The notes: generated by a model from the letters alone, not told the origin. A stretch of DNA of 64,000 bases from Lutjanus erythropterus (GCA_020091685.1 CM034607.1:28606645-28670644), one strand, 5' to 3'; numbered from the stretch's first letter, positions 33,345-46,570 are shown. Translations and numbers: made by a program.

Positions 33345-36300
33345 GTTTAGACAGTCCAACGCCAAAAGCAGGGCGGCTGCTAAAGGGTTAAAGGAGCAAT
33401 ACGCAGCAATGGACTGATTCAGCAGCTGACATTTTGACTTGTCAGACCAGGAAAAACACAAGTGGACTTAATAACAGTCATTAAGGCTCAGTGAACCAGA
33501 ACCAGAGACGAGCGAACCATCACGCACAATGTAAGGACCTCCCCTAAGTGGAACGCAGCGATCATTAATATGTGAATTTTCTGGTAGGACATGTCAAATG
33601 TCTGCTGCGCAACTAGTCCACTGCATGTCCAAAAATGAGTACTGCATGGGTACTTATCCTGAAAACAAAAGCCCAAAGCTATGAATATACATGCTCTGGA
33701 TGAGTTCACTGCCTGCCAAACTCCATTAACATTTTTCTCAATTTAACTCTTATAAACATGGACTCCTTATAAAATATTATTAATGATCTCTTATGACTCA
33801 TAAACAGAATCACCACTCATTCAGCAAACATTCGGCATTAATTTGACCTCTAATAAATGTGAAATGGGCAAACATGTTGGTACAGGATGTTTCCTTAATC
33901 TCTGATGATCTCTGATAATGGTCATTTTATGATTTATTTGTTCCAGATTTCTCGTTTCATGCCTTTATTTGTCTTTGAAAATAGTTTTTGTGGTTGTAAA
34001 ATACGCAAATCAAAGAAGGCGTCCTGTTTCTCAGCAGCTGCCTGAATGCTTTTGGACACCAGTAATCAAAGTGAGACCAAATATAATCCATTCACAAAAT
34101 AGTCCGGTGAGAAAATGAAAATTCCCCTTTCAAATAAAGCAGGGCTTCAAACACCGAGCTCATGAAAACGCCTCTGCTGTGATACACCACTTTCCTCTGA
34201 GTGTCTCAGTTTGAACAGTGGAGGGCAGTACAACACAACAACGAGACAGGAGGAGACAACATACATGAACTCAGGTGGCTTTTTGCATATATGCAGCACA
34301 GAGGAGAGAATGTAAACCCAATGTTTATGACTCAGGGTTTCATTTAGTATGAATCTGCACTTTCTACTTGCCTGCATCACGTTTGCAAAAGCACTTCTCT
34401 ATAATGTGATGTTTCTCTGATCTAACCAAAGCAAATCTGTTAGTCCCTGTGTGACAAATGCACACAAAACCCACAGCGGGGTGCAAACGGAGCTCGTGGC
34501 GACCGTCACACGCCGTGGGTAGTAACTGCACAAGTTTGGAAGTCACGGGTAATGGAGGAAAGAAAATGTGTTGTGAATCACAGGGAGATTTCTGACAATT
34601 TCTGTAAAATGTTGCCGAGGTAATCACCAGGCTGTGATGGTCAGCAATCTGAGCCTCCTGCTGAGATCCGGAGATGTGTGGTGGGCAGAATAAGATGTTT
34701 GACGCCTTAAGGTGGAAAAAAGAAAAAAAAAAAAGCTTGAGCGTCTGCCAGAGGTATCTATGAATCATGCTGAAAATTGGTTCCTGTTGGAGGTAAATGA
34801 TAAACTAAATCTGTATTTACAGACGAGCTAGGTGCAGCAATATAATGAAACAGTTTATCAGGCCCATGACCTTTTTATTATATGATTTCACACAACTGAG
34901 CGTTTTCAAAGAAAAGATTTAATGCAGTTCAGAGGACGTGTCACCCTGAATAAAAATCTAGGGTCAAATACTGAGTGAAATCAAGCCTGCAACAGTTATT
35001 TCCATCATTCAGGTTATTGTCTCAATTATACGATTTATAGTTTTAGGTCTTTAAAATGTCAGAAAATAGTGGAAATGCCAACCATCCTAAACCCAATGTC
35101 GCGTCTTAAAATTGAGTGTTTTGTTGAATGAAATCTGACAGAGAAAAGCAGCAAGTTCTTGCATTTGTGAAGCTGAAACTAGTGACTCAAATCATTGTGC
35201 GAAACACACGGTAGCAACCAAAGAGTCGTCCCTCATACTCAAGTGTAATGCTGAAGTCTTAAGGTGCATTTTTTTGCTCTACATTAGATCTGCATACGGA
35301 TACAGACGGATCCTTCTGTTTGTACTCTGTGTTCATTTTGCCTGTACTTCTGCAGGTTTTCTGAAAGCTTACAGATACAGACGGAACAGAGCAGTAAGTC
35401 CAGTAGTTGAAGCGAAGAAGCTTTAAAAATCCTCAAATACTGCAAATGGCATTCGTCGTCAGTTTGACAGTGAAAAAGAATACTCCATCCACAGGTTGTA
35501 ATGTATTTAATGGCCACCTTTGTCTGTAACGCTGCCTCCAATTTGGCCTTTTTCTCAAGAGGCACATTATTACTAACCAACTTCTGCAGTGGAAACTTTT
35601 CACTCTACTTATTCTTTACGGTTGACCCTGAGCAGCGCCTTCTAGTGGATGTATCCATGCTATTTATGTTATTTAAAATGTGTATATCTATTTTTGTAAG
35701 TGAAGAGAGCATAAATGAGCCTTTAGCCAGACTCAATACACAATTTATAAGATTTTATGGATGTAAGTCAAGGCAGCCAACTAGGCTATACATGCTTTGC
35801 ACATAACACTGAGGTTATTCTGCTTGTTATTCTGATTGAGGTTTTTGTGAGTGAATCCAAAGTTAGCAAGTGAGCAAATGAGGGGGATGACATGCAGCAC
35901 CTGTCCTGCATTAACGCTCTGCAGTGCACTCTGGTGAAGCGCAGTGTTACCTGCGCTCTGTTTCTATCACTCTTTCCAGCTTCCATCACAGTTAGTTTTG
36001 CGGTTTGTGGTGATTTGGAGACTCAGTTTGTAAAGTTTACAGTCTGCCATGCTGTTGCATTGCTCTGTGTACAGTGACGCAGCAAAAAACACAAGAGCAG
36101 AAACTTGCCAACTGATAATTTCTGCTTCTCTCACCAATTAACCACCGGCGCACTGGTCAGCTAATATAATGCATATTTTCATGATTCCCCTTTAATCCCT
36201 CATTGCAAAGTTTTCCATGTGCATTTTTGTGAGCTTCTATTTGTCTTATCCTGTTACTGTACTCTGAGTGACAAAGGAAAATAAAAGACAGTTTGACTGT

Positions 36301-38580
36301 AAGAGTCTCAGCCGACTGAAGGATCTCTGACTAATGGTTTGAATCTTCGACTATCAGGGGGCAGCACTAATGCAGGGTAATGCAAGGTTTTCTTAATTAC
36401 ATTTAGATTACAGAGCATTTACCCAGCTATGGAGGAGAGCCTTACCAGAAATATTTTTCTGTATTCATAACATATAATAATAAATAATTCTTTAAAGAAT
36501 AAATTTTGCTGTTGAGGCGTTCAGAGGGTCTCAGTGTCAGCCAGGGTGTCTCATACCCCCTGAGATCCACCGTATTTTTCCGCATGAATTAAATGAATAT
36601 AATATACAATGAAGGAAGATCAACAGTTTAAGTCTGTGGCTCTCAAGCCTCCTCTGTCATGTTCCCCTATGGAAATTAAGAATGAATTCCCTGTCTTGTA
36701 TAACAATTTAATTTTTATAACACTACTGGGGAAACTGACAAAGCGTGCAAAGTTGAACTTCTGAAAAAACATTATTTTGATCAGTAGCTTCCGGGCCTCC
36801 CTAAGGGTCTTAAGATTATCAACGAGAAATTAAAAAATTGCAACACAAAGTTAAGTCTTTTTTTTCTCCTGTCTTTGCTCTCTGGTGAAATACAGCAGAC
36901 TGTTACCTTTAAAGTCAAACTAAACACTGTGAGAGGGGACAGTCCTCACCTCCGGGTCTTTGTTTGAGCTCTCTGACATACGTGTACGTATACAACCTGT
37001 GTCAAGGTTCGTTTAATTTCCACTGATCCTGAAACATTTGTCTTTCGATGCGTATTCCTCAGCAGCTTCTGTTGTGAAAAATGAGAAATGCAACTTAAAG
37101 TTTTTACAAACAGAAGACACGAACGCTCAGAAGGACACCTTGCTCTCGAGCCTTAAAAAAAAAAAGTACTATCAGTTTTGTTTAATGGCGTCTCATTTTT
37201 CTTCCTGTCAAAAATCTGTCCGTGTTGTTCTTTACATGTTGTTCTGCCACCTGCATAAATCTTGCTAACCCGGATCTTGATAGCCTTTCAGCATCTGTGC
37301 TGTGGTTACTGTTCATGAATCATTCAACTTAAGATGCAATCCAAATTCTCCCGGTGTTATTTTTGTAAACCACTGGGTTATTTACCCAAAGGTTTGGTTG
37401 TTAACTGTTCAAATCTATTTTAGCTGCTTTTAAAGCTCGTACTTGTCACTTTTTGTTACTGACTGGCTTAGAAATATTGTGTCCTTTGCCATTCAGAATT
37501 GTTTTGTGCAATACAAAAGGTTTTAAAGAAGTTTTAAAGGTGCTATATACAATATTTACCTTAGGAGTTTGCTGTTGAGCACCAGCGTCTCAGACCAAAA
37601 CAAATGTATGCTTCATTTTTTTCAATAAAGGTGTCATCTAGGCAGCGCTGATCAAATACAGATCAAGATGTTACTGCATTGTCTATTTTTACTTAAATGT
37701 TTTCAGAAACACATTTTAGTGACTTTTTAGTTGTAAGATGAGACAGAGTGTAAACTCCAGCCCCTTACGAAGGTAGAAATTTTAACCCAAACAACAATCT
37801 TTCCGACCCTAACGAGGCACAAGGAAGAAACAATACGTACAAATCTCTTGACAGTTTCACAAATCTAGAGTTCCCTTCTACACACGGACATTTCCAACAG
37901 AGACTCCCGAAACTTAGATCAAACTGTCAAACTAGGCAGTGTTACCTCATGCGTCCTTCTCACCTAAATTAGTTTCAGAAACCGTCTTGGCTCAACAAAG
38001 AAGACTAAATAACAACACGATCACAGGGAATGTGACATCATTCTCTGCTTACGAAGGCTTTATAATATGGTATGATATAATATGGTAAAATAACCCATTG
38101 CTACTGAGTAAAGTTGACCCAAACTTAGCTTTATAACCCAGTTATTTGGGGATGCTGAAGTGACATAAGCTGGCTGGCGGTTGGTTTATCAACGTCACTT
38201 CACCGTCGATTCATTTGTCTGTGTTTTGTTGTTTACACAGTTTAACGTTTTGCAGAGGTTTTTAAAAATGGTGGTTGCAGGTACTGTGCTGGCTCATGTG
38301 TTAAACAATCAACATACACTTAAGTCACTCAAGGCTCCTCTTCCGCTGAAAGAGGACCTACTCTTAGAACAACTACAGTTGTTCCCAGTTCTTGCAGTGT
38401 GGACATAATAAAAAGGGGCAAACAATACTGCAACCCTGAGTATCTGCTCATACTAATGCCAATCTGATACCGTCCTGCTCTTAAACAACTCAGCTGTTAA
38501 TAACAGACAACAAATGTTTGTATGGATGCACTTTGCTTAACCTAGCCATCTAAAAAACATCAGATTCAAACTGTGAAGCA
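33345..38580. other. Intergenic DNA
   Basis: Five kilobases without a convincing exon. It contains a fragment of the AATCGATTA repeat (34970-35190) and a stretch at 37745-37900 whose right end (agttcccttctacacac) resembles the TIR of the element at 19334-19561. The frames in this stretch are short and without domains. Confidence 0.4.
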
Positions 38581-38589
38581 AACATTCAC

Positions 38590-38880
38590 CTCTCTTGAAG
38601 GCAAAGCAAGTTTATTTGCATAAAACATTTCAACAAGGCGATTCACAGCACTTTACATAAAACATAAAAAGCACCAAGGCAAAATTTTAAAGGAATATCA
38701 AGCTATATAAAATGACATTTTAACACAATTAAAAGAGTTAAATAGAAAATAAAAAAACAAGAAAAAATAGGGAAGTAAAAGTAAAGCCTCAGATTTTTTT
38801 TAATGAGGCACAAAGAGAAGTCTTCAGCCTTCACTTGCAGCAGACTTGCAGATTTTTCCAAAGCCTGCTGAGAATTTAGT
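38590..38880. repeat. Dispersed repeat, GCAAGTTTATTTGCATA type
   Basis: Contains gcaagtttatttgcataaaa, gattcacagcactttacata and aaaacataaaaagcaccaag, motifs of a widespread teleost repeat often seen as 5'-truncated copies. The family assignment is from memory of the motif. Confidence 0.45.
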
Positions 38881-38949
38881 TTAGTCTAATGGTTTGTTCT
38901 GGTTATTATTCTGATCTGTAATGCACAATATTCTAAGGTCTGTTATTTT

Positions 38950-39330
38950 TGTATAACAGACCGTTTCTATGAAGAACATTTGCAGTTCTGATCATAGATC
39001 CTAAAGGTGCAATACGATGTGAAATAAACGCCTTTAGAGCGATTCAAGAATGCATCACACTGTTGGGATTTATTTGGCAATAATGACCTGCTCACTGTAC
39101 GTTATCCCTTTACATAGCAGACTGTTGCTATGTATAACAGGCCGTTGCTATGAAGAACAGACTGTTGCTATGGGCACAGTTCTGATCATTGACTCTGGAG
39201 GAGCAATAAAATCATGTTTAAATCAAAAACAGGTCATTACTGTGAAATAAATCCCCTCAGGAAGATTCAATGCATCACCCAGTCAGGGTTTATTCCAAAA
39301 TAATGACCTGCTCGCTGTACATTTTCCCTT
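38950..39330 (+). repeat. Diverged tandem duplication of about 190 bp
   Basis: Two successive units share, in order, cagttctgatca, gtgcaat or gagcaat, tgtgaaataaa, gattcaa(gaa)tgcatcac and aataatgacctgctc(a/g)ctgtac. Copies of tgttgctatg lie between the units. It is clearly duplicated but diverged. Confidence 0.65.
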
Positions 39331-40612
39331 ACTTACACGGCACGACAAAATGATCACGACAAAGAATGATGGTTTGGTTCTGAATCACTGCTCTGATCAT
39401 CTATTCTGGTGGTTGGAATTGACATTGTACCACCATTCAGTAAAGAAAACTTCCAAAAGTTTAGCCAGGTACATGAATAATTTAAAGTAAAATGGAAACC
39501 ATTGAGAGGAAAGTGAGATTGAGGATAACGGGGTGTGAAGATGTGCTCAGTTATGGACCAGAGGAGAGAAAGGACAAGGAGGGAAATCTCACACCGAGGA
39601 AAAAGGAGGCGAGACACAAAGAGACGAAGCCAAACGGGGCAAGAGGTACGTCTTCACAGGCGCAAGCAGGAGAGGAGAGATGTGAACGGGAAAAGAAATA
39701 CAAAAAGGGAAAGTCAGAGAGAGGAGAGAAGGAAGGTCAGACAGGGAGATGGAAAGTGCTCTGGCGAGAAGGGGTATTTATGTCTGGGTGTCGTCGGCAC
39801 AGCGGGGCGCCTTCTAAAAGGAAGCCAAGTTTGATAGAGAGCGCGAGAGAAGAGAGAGCTGCTGTTTGAAAGACGGCTGATGGAACAAAGAGCCCAAAAT
39901 TGCTCCATTAGACTGTCCAGAGAATCATATTCTAAAAATGAATTTTAGAACAGCGCGAAATAATTCATAAGACTAATCTATCAAAGTATACAAAAAAACG
40001 GCGATTCATTCTAAGGTTAATATCCTGTGAAACAACAAACTGTCTCTGATAAATTAATCCCTGAATAATACATTTCACAAAATGTATAATTTAGTTAATG
40101 TGATTTACCGATTTGCGTCAGACCGATACTGTCAGGGAAAATGAAAATATGAAATGATCCCCCGCTTCCTAAGACACATGACACGAGACCTTGGGGCCAG
40201 AAGGGCAATTCTGGCGAAAATGAGTGTCATATATTAAATTAAAGCTCCTGGTGGAATCAGACTGGAGGAGAAGGCACACCGCTGAGCACATTATAGAAGA
40301 CAAAAAAGACATTGAAAATAACTTGTTTCCTAGTATTAATACAGTATATGAAAAATCCCCACTGTGAATGTCTTACATGGCATGTTTTTTTTCCTGCAGA
40401 AAATGAAAGTTAAAAAAGTGAACGTCACTCACAGTGACAGCTGCCGGGCTCCCTGGCTAAGTTTTACATAACCTTGTCAGAAGCAGCTTTAACTTTTTCA
40501 AAAGGGCCTTTAAATACCGTGCAAGTTTGTTGGACTAAAATGTTGTTTTTGGATATTAAAAATGACTTTGAAAACACAGTATGTGTCAACAAATTATGAT
40601 GTCCTCAAACTG
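39331..40612. other. Intergenic DNA
   Basis: The purine-rich stretch 39500-39870 is open in two plus-strand frames, coding only Lys/Arg/Glu-rich peptides. I regard these as low-complexity chance frames. The rest is AT-rich. Confidence 0.4.
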
Positions 40613-41822
40613 TATGACATCCCCGGTTCCCAGCGTAAATAAAAACAGAATGCAACGGCTTGCAAAAACGTTTCTACCCATATTCAACAGAATACAGCAG
40701 AAAGACAATATTAACTCCATTGTTTTTTGCAAATATACCCTCATTCTGAATTAGATGTCTGCAAGCTGTGACAGGAGCAAGTTTACCACTGTGTTACATC
40801 AGCCTTTCTTTTAACAATGCTCAGTAAGTGTTTGGGAACTGAGGACACTGATTGTTGAAGTTTTGAAAGAGAAATTCTTGCTTGATATGAGACTTCAGTT
40901 GCTCAACAGTCCTTTGTCGTATTTTGTGCTTCATAATGGAGCAGTCGTTTTCAATAAGAGACAGGTCTGGACAGCAGGCAGGTCAGTTTAGTGCCTGAAC
41001 TCTTTTACTATGAAGCCACGCTGTTGGAATACGTGCAGAATGTGTCTTGGGATTGTCTTATAAGCAGGGACGTGTCTGAAAAAGACATGGTCTGGATGGC
41101 AGCATGTGTCCCTCCAGGTCCTGCATGTACCTTTCGGCATCAATGGGGCCACAGATGCTGGCTTTTGAAGTTAGTGGTGGTAACAATCTGGAAGGTCCTT
41201 TTCTTTTTAAGCCCGGAGGACACGGCATCCATGATTTCTGAAAATGATCTGAAATGTGGACTCATCAGATCACATCACACTTCCACTTCCTGTCAGTCCA
41301 TCTCAGATGAGCTCAGGCCTCAGAGAAGTCTGCAGCGTTCCTGGATGTTGTTGATTTCTGGCTCTCTCTTTGCGTGGTCGAGTCTTAACTCGGATTTGTA
41401 GATGCTGAATGTTTGTTTTTTTCGGCCTTGTCCCTTACACAAAGAGATTTATTTTAATCTTTTAATGATATTATGGATTGTAGATGGTGAAATCCATAAA
41501 TTCCTGCAGTTTTGTGTTCTTAAACTGTTGGACTAGTTGCCCATGCAGTTTTTCACAAAGTGGTGAACATCGCCCCATCTGTGCTTGTGAACAACTGAGC
41601 CTTTTGAAGTTCAGGTGTTTTTGAAACATGCTGCAGGCATCAAGTTCAGAATAAGTGTATATTTACAAAAAACAATAAAGTTTATCAGTTTGAACATTAA
41701 ATATCTTTCCTCTCTACTGTATTAAATCACCTACAAGTTGAGAAAGGATTTGCTAATCATTGCATTCTGTTTTTATTTACATTTTACAGTGCGACACAGC
41801 GTTTTTGGAATTGGGGTTGTAA
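40613..41822 (-). mobile_element. Decayed Tc1/mariner element, copy B, with remnant TIRs
   Basis: The right end (attttacagtgcgacacagc, then ttggaattggggttgta) and the left end (gacatccccggttcccagcg, then taaataaaaacagaatgcaa) are imperfect inverted repeats sharing the sequence that follows each tip. The interior matches copy A at 26830-27995 nearly throughout (aagccacgctgtt, cagaatgtgtcttg, agagaagtctgcagcgtt). Transposase remnants run on the minus strand and are broken by stops. Confidence 0.75.
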
Positions 41823-42377
41823 AAAAAACCCTGTCCAATTCGCACGAAGTATGAGACATATTACTTAAGTACTGTATCTAATAAGGTGTAAGTTAGTTAT
41901 TCAGGCAAAGTCTCACATGGACGTAATAAATGAACCTGTGCTCTATAGAAAATGATTTAAGTAAGTATTGCCCAAATTTCAACACTACTCTTAGGCTAAA
42001 ACGACTTTTAACACACACACATTTTCTAATAACAGCTTTCTCAGATAAGATATAAAATAATCATAAATTCATTCTAGTGTTTAACAGTTCCAATTTTACA
42101 GAGAATTAGTGCCGCAAGACTAAATGAGGTCATAAATTAAGCTTCCAAGGAGCTGTGTTTAACACCGCATTAATGTTGATGAACCGTGGCAATATGGTAA
42201 AAACTGAGTGATAACCACGGTGCAAACACAGAGACCTCTGAGCAAAGTCAACGACTTTTTGCACAGGCAAACATTTTCTGAGGTTTTCTTGGATTCTTAA
42301 GTCTACATTATACCTGAAACAACAAAGACTCAAAGTACGACAGTGTTTATTTTAAGGTTTTCAGGACCAAACTTTAC
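41823..42377. other. Intergenic DNA
   Basis: AT-rich with no recognised feature. Confidence 0.4.
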
Positions 42378-42630
42378 AGTCTGTCCATCCAAGCATCCGT
42401 TTTCTCCAGGTGGTGGGACGTCCCTCTTCCCAGCAACATTTTCCGGCTCCTCTTAGGGGATCCTAAGGTGGGGGGTCAATCCCTGAGCTTCCTACCGGTT
42501 GGATGTGCCTCAAAAAACCTCCATGGGACGACATGAAGAAGCAGCAGCTCAACCCTGTCCCTGAGGCTGAGTTTAAACACCCAGCAGAAACTCATTTTGG
42601 CCGCTTGTATCCATGACCTCATTCTAAATG
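42378..42630 (-). mobile_element. LINE (non-LTR retrotransposon) relic, C-terminal ORF2 part
   Basis: On the minus strand a frame with stops reads NEVMDTSGQNEF and, after breaks, fragments of the tail region typical of the abundant teleost LINE whose reverse transcriptase end carries NE-DTSGRNEF-like sequence. On the plus strand this appears as cagcagaaactcattttggc and cgcttgtatccatgacctca. It may belong to the same insertion as 44640-45150, which has the same orientation and lies upstream on the minus strand. Confidence 0.55.
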
Positions 42631-43486
42631 TTCCAGGGACATTAATTTACCCCCCAAGAAGTCCCTGCATGGGGTCTTTGGAGGTGGGGCTTGCAGTGCT
42701 GGACATTTCTGATTGGTTGAATACTCACATTTTAGTTCAGTCAACATTTTTAAAAATCTAGAGCTGCAAACCATTTTGTTTTTTGTTCACTGTGCCTCGA
42801 CACATCAACATGGAGCTACAGAAGGAAGCATAAGATGATGAAGTCTTTGTATAACTGTAGTATAGACAAATCCAGTGAAGTACTGGAAGTTGATAAGCTG
42901 CCATTACTGCAGTGGTGTCTCCCTACAGTATGAACGCAAATGACTGCGAGCCATCATAAGAAGTTTACATTTCAATACTTTTACACTTGGTTTTTATGTA
43001 ACATTACTTTTGACAACAATGTCTAGCAAGTCGGGAAGAACCTGTGCAGTTCAGCTGCTCCAACAGTCATGTCAAACTTCAACTTTGGACAGAAATGGAC
43101 TGCATGAAGAGTGCTGCTGTCTGAGAGCAGAGACTCTACAGAGATCCACTGAGTGTACAGAGGACCATGATGTGTCTTAGTGAATCAAAAATATTGACAG
43201 ACATGAACTTTTTCCATGAGAATCTTGAACACCTGATGAAAAATGTGAATTTATATATATATTTTTAATATATATTACACAGAACTTCATCACTTAAATG
43301 TGGCAGAGGTGGTCTGTATTTTGTCTTCTCCATTATCCATTTCTGACTATTGTCACAACCATCTAACTACTGTGTAAAATTTTATGAAAATTAATACCAC
43401 CATCTTAAAAGGTACCTTCATCAGTTACTGAGAGCCATCAGTCCAATTATCTGTGGTGTCACTGTTAGCAAGACTCAGCAGACATG
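42631..43486. other. Intergenic DNA
   Basis: No feature recognised. Confidence 0.4.
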
Positions 43487-43598
43487 GTGTCTAGAGGAGA
43501 ACCCCAGATCCACAAGATCTCATTGGAGTGAACTTTTTGTCTGAAACCATGAAAAATCTCGCAAGAGTCTTGCAAATTTTGGGTTCCCTTCTAGACAC
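43487..43598. mobile_element. Short MITE with GTGTCTAGA termini
   Basis: It begins gtgtctagaggagaacccc and ends gggttcccttctagacac, reverse complements apart from one or two bases. The inner sequence (agatctcattggagtgaac, then aaaaatctcgcaagagt) aligns with the TCTCGCGAGA-bearing arms of 19334-19561, with the centre deleted. Confidence 0.6.
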
Positions 43599-44639
43599 AA
43601 CCAGCAGACACCAAGAGCGATGGACATGCCACCACAGAAATAGTGGCAAGTTGGCAAGATGGCAGGACACACAAAGTGGTCTCTGGATTCGCCTGTAGTC
43701 ACATTTTAAAAAATGCAAATGCAAATCAACATCATTTCATACATCAGCAGAGTAATTTGCTTAACCTTCTTGGGTCTTAAGACCATGATGGAAATGCAGA
43801 CAATAACTAGCTGAAGGAACCTTTTATTCGTTTGAAAAGTAGTTCCTGGGACTGAAAGTTCTGGGTTATTTGAGTGGAAACATGGGTTATGGCCCTGACC
43901 ATGGCTCTGAAAATTTTGTACATCCATGGCACTGAAATAATAGACAGACTTGAACCTACTGTGACTTTTTCTTTGAGTATTCTTCTGTCATTTTTTATCC
44001 AGGATCTATAATATTCTAACTTCCCAACTAACTTTTCAGAACCAAAAGAGTTTTTCTTGAATCAGTTTGTAGTTGTACAAAATGTACCAGGTCCACCCCC
44101 GCTGTTAAAAATTAACAAATCGCCAACTGCTCATAACCAAAGGTGAGGGTTGGAATCTAAATTGACTGGTAACTTGTAAGCTATCGGCTGGTTCACACCA
44201 CACACTTGAGAAGCGTGTGTGCGTGGCGTTACCTGCTGGTTTTCATTTCAGAGCCAGTATTGTGTCAGGCACGGCTGCAGCCACGCTTCATCTAGAGATT
44301 CAGTGCCTCGCCTATTTTCTCGGCAAAAATAGACATTGAAAATGATCTGTTGAGAGTCATACTGACATTATGTCAGCAACAGGACACCTCTCACTACAGT
44401 TTCATTGTCTACGTCTGTACAATGTCTCACAGACATGAAAAAAATCTGGTGTTTCTTTTCTTTCTCTCCTTTCTCTTCTCTCTCCATCCCTCCCCCTCTG
44501 AATGAGGAGAAAAATCACTGATTGCCTTCAGAAAACAGCTATTTTCTTCTTTTCATACTCTTCTGAAAACTCTATGTAGAAAGACGGGGCTTTCAGCAAC
44601 AGAATCGCAGAGCAGCAGAATCGCAGCCTGTGTGGACAC
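43599..44639. other. Intergenic DNA
   Basis: No gene. A somewhat CpG-richer patch at 44190-44310 (gaagcgtgtgtgcgtggcg) is unexplained. Confidence 0.35.
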
Positions 44640-45150
44640 CACAGCATGTGCGAGCTGCAGCAGTTCGGCGACGGTGCCGTCACGCACTGCTCTCACCGTT
44701 TGTCTTCTGACTCAGCATCCTCTTCAACGATCTAGTACAATGCCCACAATACTGCTGATGCTACACCAATCTGACTGTCGATCTCGACGCTCCATTTTAT
44801 CATCACTCATAAACACTCTGAGATACTTGAACTCCTTCCTTTGAGGCTGCAACTAACTCCTAACCTGTGAGGAACAATCCATCGTTTTTCCAGGAGAGAA
44901 CCATGGCCTCAGACTTTTAGGTGCTGACTCTCATCCACGTCTCTTTGTCTGCGTGCTGAAGTTCACGGTCTGATGAAGCCAACAGAATCATATCATCTGC
45001 AAAAAGCTGCAAAGATGCAAGTCCGACATTCCCGAACTGGAGACACTCCTCACCCCGGCTGCACCTTGAGATCCTGTCCATCAATATCACTAACAGGATC
45101 GGAGACGAGGGGCAGCCTTGGTGTCCATCACCCACTGAAAACATCCTTGA
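44640..45150 (-). pseudogene. LINE reverse transcriptase relic
   Basis: The minus-strand frame 45144-44917 reads GHQGCPSSPILLVILMDRIS, then LQLFADDMILLASSDRELQH and MRVST. This carries the reverse-transcriptase palm motif FADD and the GCP-SPILF box. Beyond the stop the remnant continues as EEFKYLRVFM and MERRDRQSDW, again typical of this LINE type. Frameshifts and stops show it is dead. Clade (L2/Rex-like or other) is not settled by eye. Confidence 0.75.
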
Positions 45151-46260
45151 CAGTAACTGAAATAGCTGAATGAATCTCTCTGCACTTCAAGCTGAATGGA
45201 GAACACTTACAAACCTTGTATTGGTTTATGAAGGCTGTCACAGTGTTACCCTTTCTTTGCATTGAACTGCTTCCAATTACTATTTTTACCACAGTAGTTA
45301 TTATTATCATGTAATTGCTACTGTGTGTGCACATGAGTGAGTCAGTGTGTGCATACGTGATCACTGGAACTACAGCTCGTCTGCAGATAATCTTAAATAC
45401 TACTTCAGCCCAGTATTTTTTTGTGCAGATTCATGACTGTATCCTGAAGGACCTTGACCTGAACTTGTGAATTTCTTCAAACTGCACAAATGTTCACTTG
45501 GACTCAAAGATGAACTGATTTAGTTTTGGTGGTCAAAGCTCACAGTGACCTCACAAGCACATTTTTGGCCATAACTCAAGATTTCATCCTCACTACAGAC
45601 ATCACTACTGGACAGACGTGGATGTAAACTGTAACTTGACTGGTTGGTGGAGATGAACTACTGTGAGGCTGTAATTCTATTTTTTTTGTTTTATTTGTCC
45701 ATTGACAGCTGACTTCTCACTCTTCTTAACTAGGGGCTGCAAGTGATCAACGACTGCTTGAGTTTGAAATCTTGTTTCAGCTTATATGGAGCTCATCTTA
45801 ATGTTGGAGGAACTTTACAAATCTCTGCTGGTTGTATCTGGCAATTGTGGTGGCATTGCAGTAGGTGCTTCACCATCTGTTGCACTCTACTGAGTAACAT
45901 ATAAATCGGCTGGTTTAACTCAGGTGTGGTGTCTTCTAGTGTGTAATTGAATATTATTGATTTTTTCTGTCGTTTATGGGCAGCACAAGCTGTGATGTCA
46001 ACATATTATCACCGTATGAAATTTATACAGGAAATATGTTGGTAAACAGTAATCATTTTCATCCAAACAAGATCTTTCTCTCTCTCTAATCAAGTATTTT
46101 TTGTCCCTAAACCTAAGCAGATCTTAACCACAGCATTGTCGCAGTTTAAAAACATATATAGTTTGTATAATGTGCACAATGAAGAAAAAGTTTTTACGGT
46201 TCCCATCTGTAGACGAGGACCTAAATATTAATTCTTGTCAATTGCTGGTTTCACTGCCAG
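45151..46260. other. Intergenic DNA
   Basis: AT-rich with no recognised feature. Confidence 0.4.
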
Positions 46261-46570
46261 GCAGTAGGGGACACTGTGACGGATCATCTGACAAAAAATT
46301 GCCACTCGAAGAAGAAGAAGGGAACCACTGGTATTGAGAAGCAGAAGAAGAAAATGGTGTTATCTAGCATGAAAACGTTGCTGCTCAGCGGTAGATTGGC
46401 GGGTCAGGGAGCATGGCGACCCTGGCACAGAGCGGGGCCGCTCACACTGCAGCTCCTAGAACTCACACCACAGCCGGAGCAGACAGCGCTCTGGTCTCTC
46501 AGACAGAGTGTTTCAGGCGGTGTCAGAGGACACACACAGAGCTAACGTTAGCCACACTGTTGACAGTGAG
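46261..46570 (+). other. Isolated CpG-rich patch, possible first exon or repeat
   Basis: A GC- and CpG-rich island (tagattggcgggtcagggag, agcggggccgctcacactgc) in AT-rich desert. A frame from an ATG at 46412 starts MATLAQSGAAHTAAPRTHT, and another runs from 46276 to 46545. It has a gaagaagaagaag leader as seen in some fish 5' UTRs. I recognise no protein and see no clear donor. A decayed retrocopy or repeat is equally possible. Confidence 0.25.

Noticed and set aside
39492-39869. 125-codon Lys/Glu/Arg-rich plus-strand frame
   Set aside because: Two frames are open at once over the same purine-rich DNA, which is expected from composition. No recognised family.
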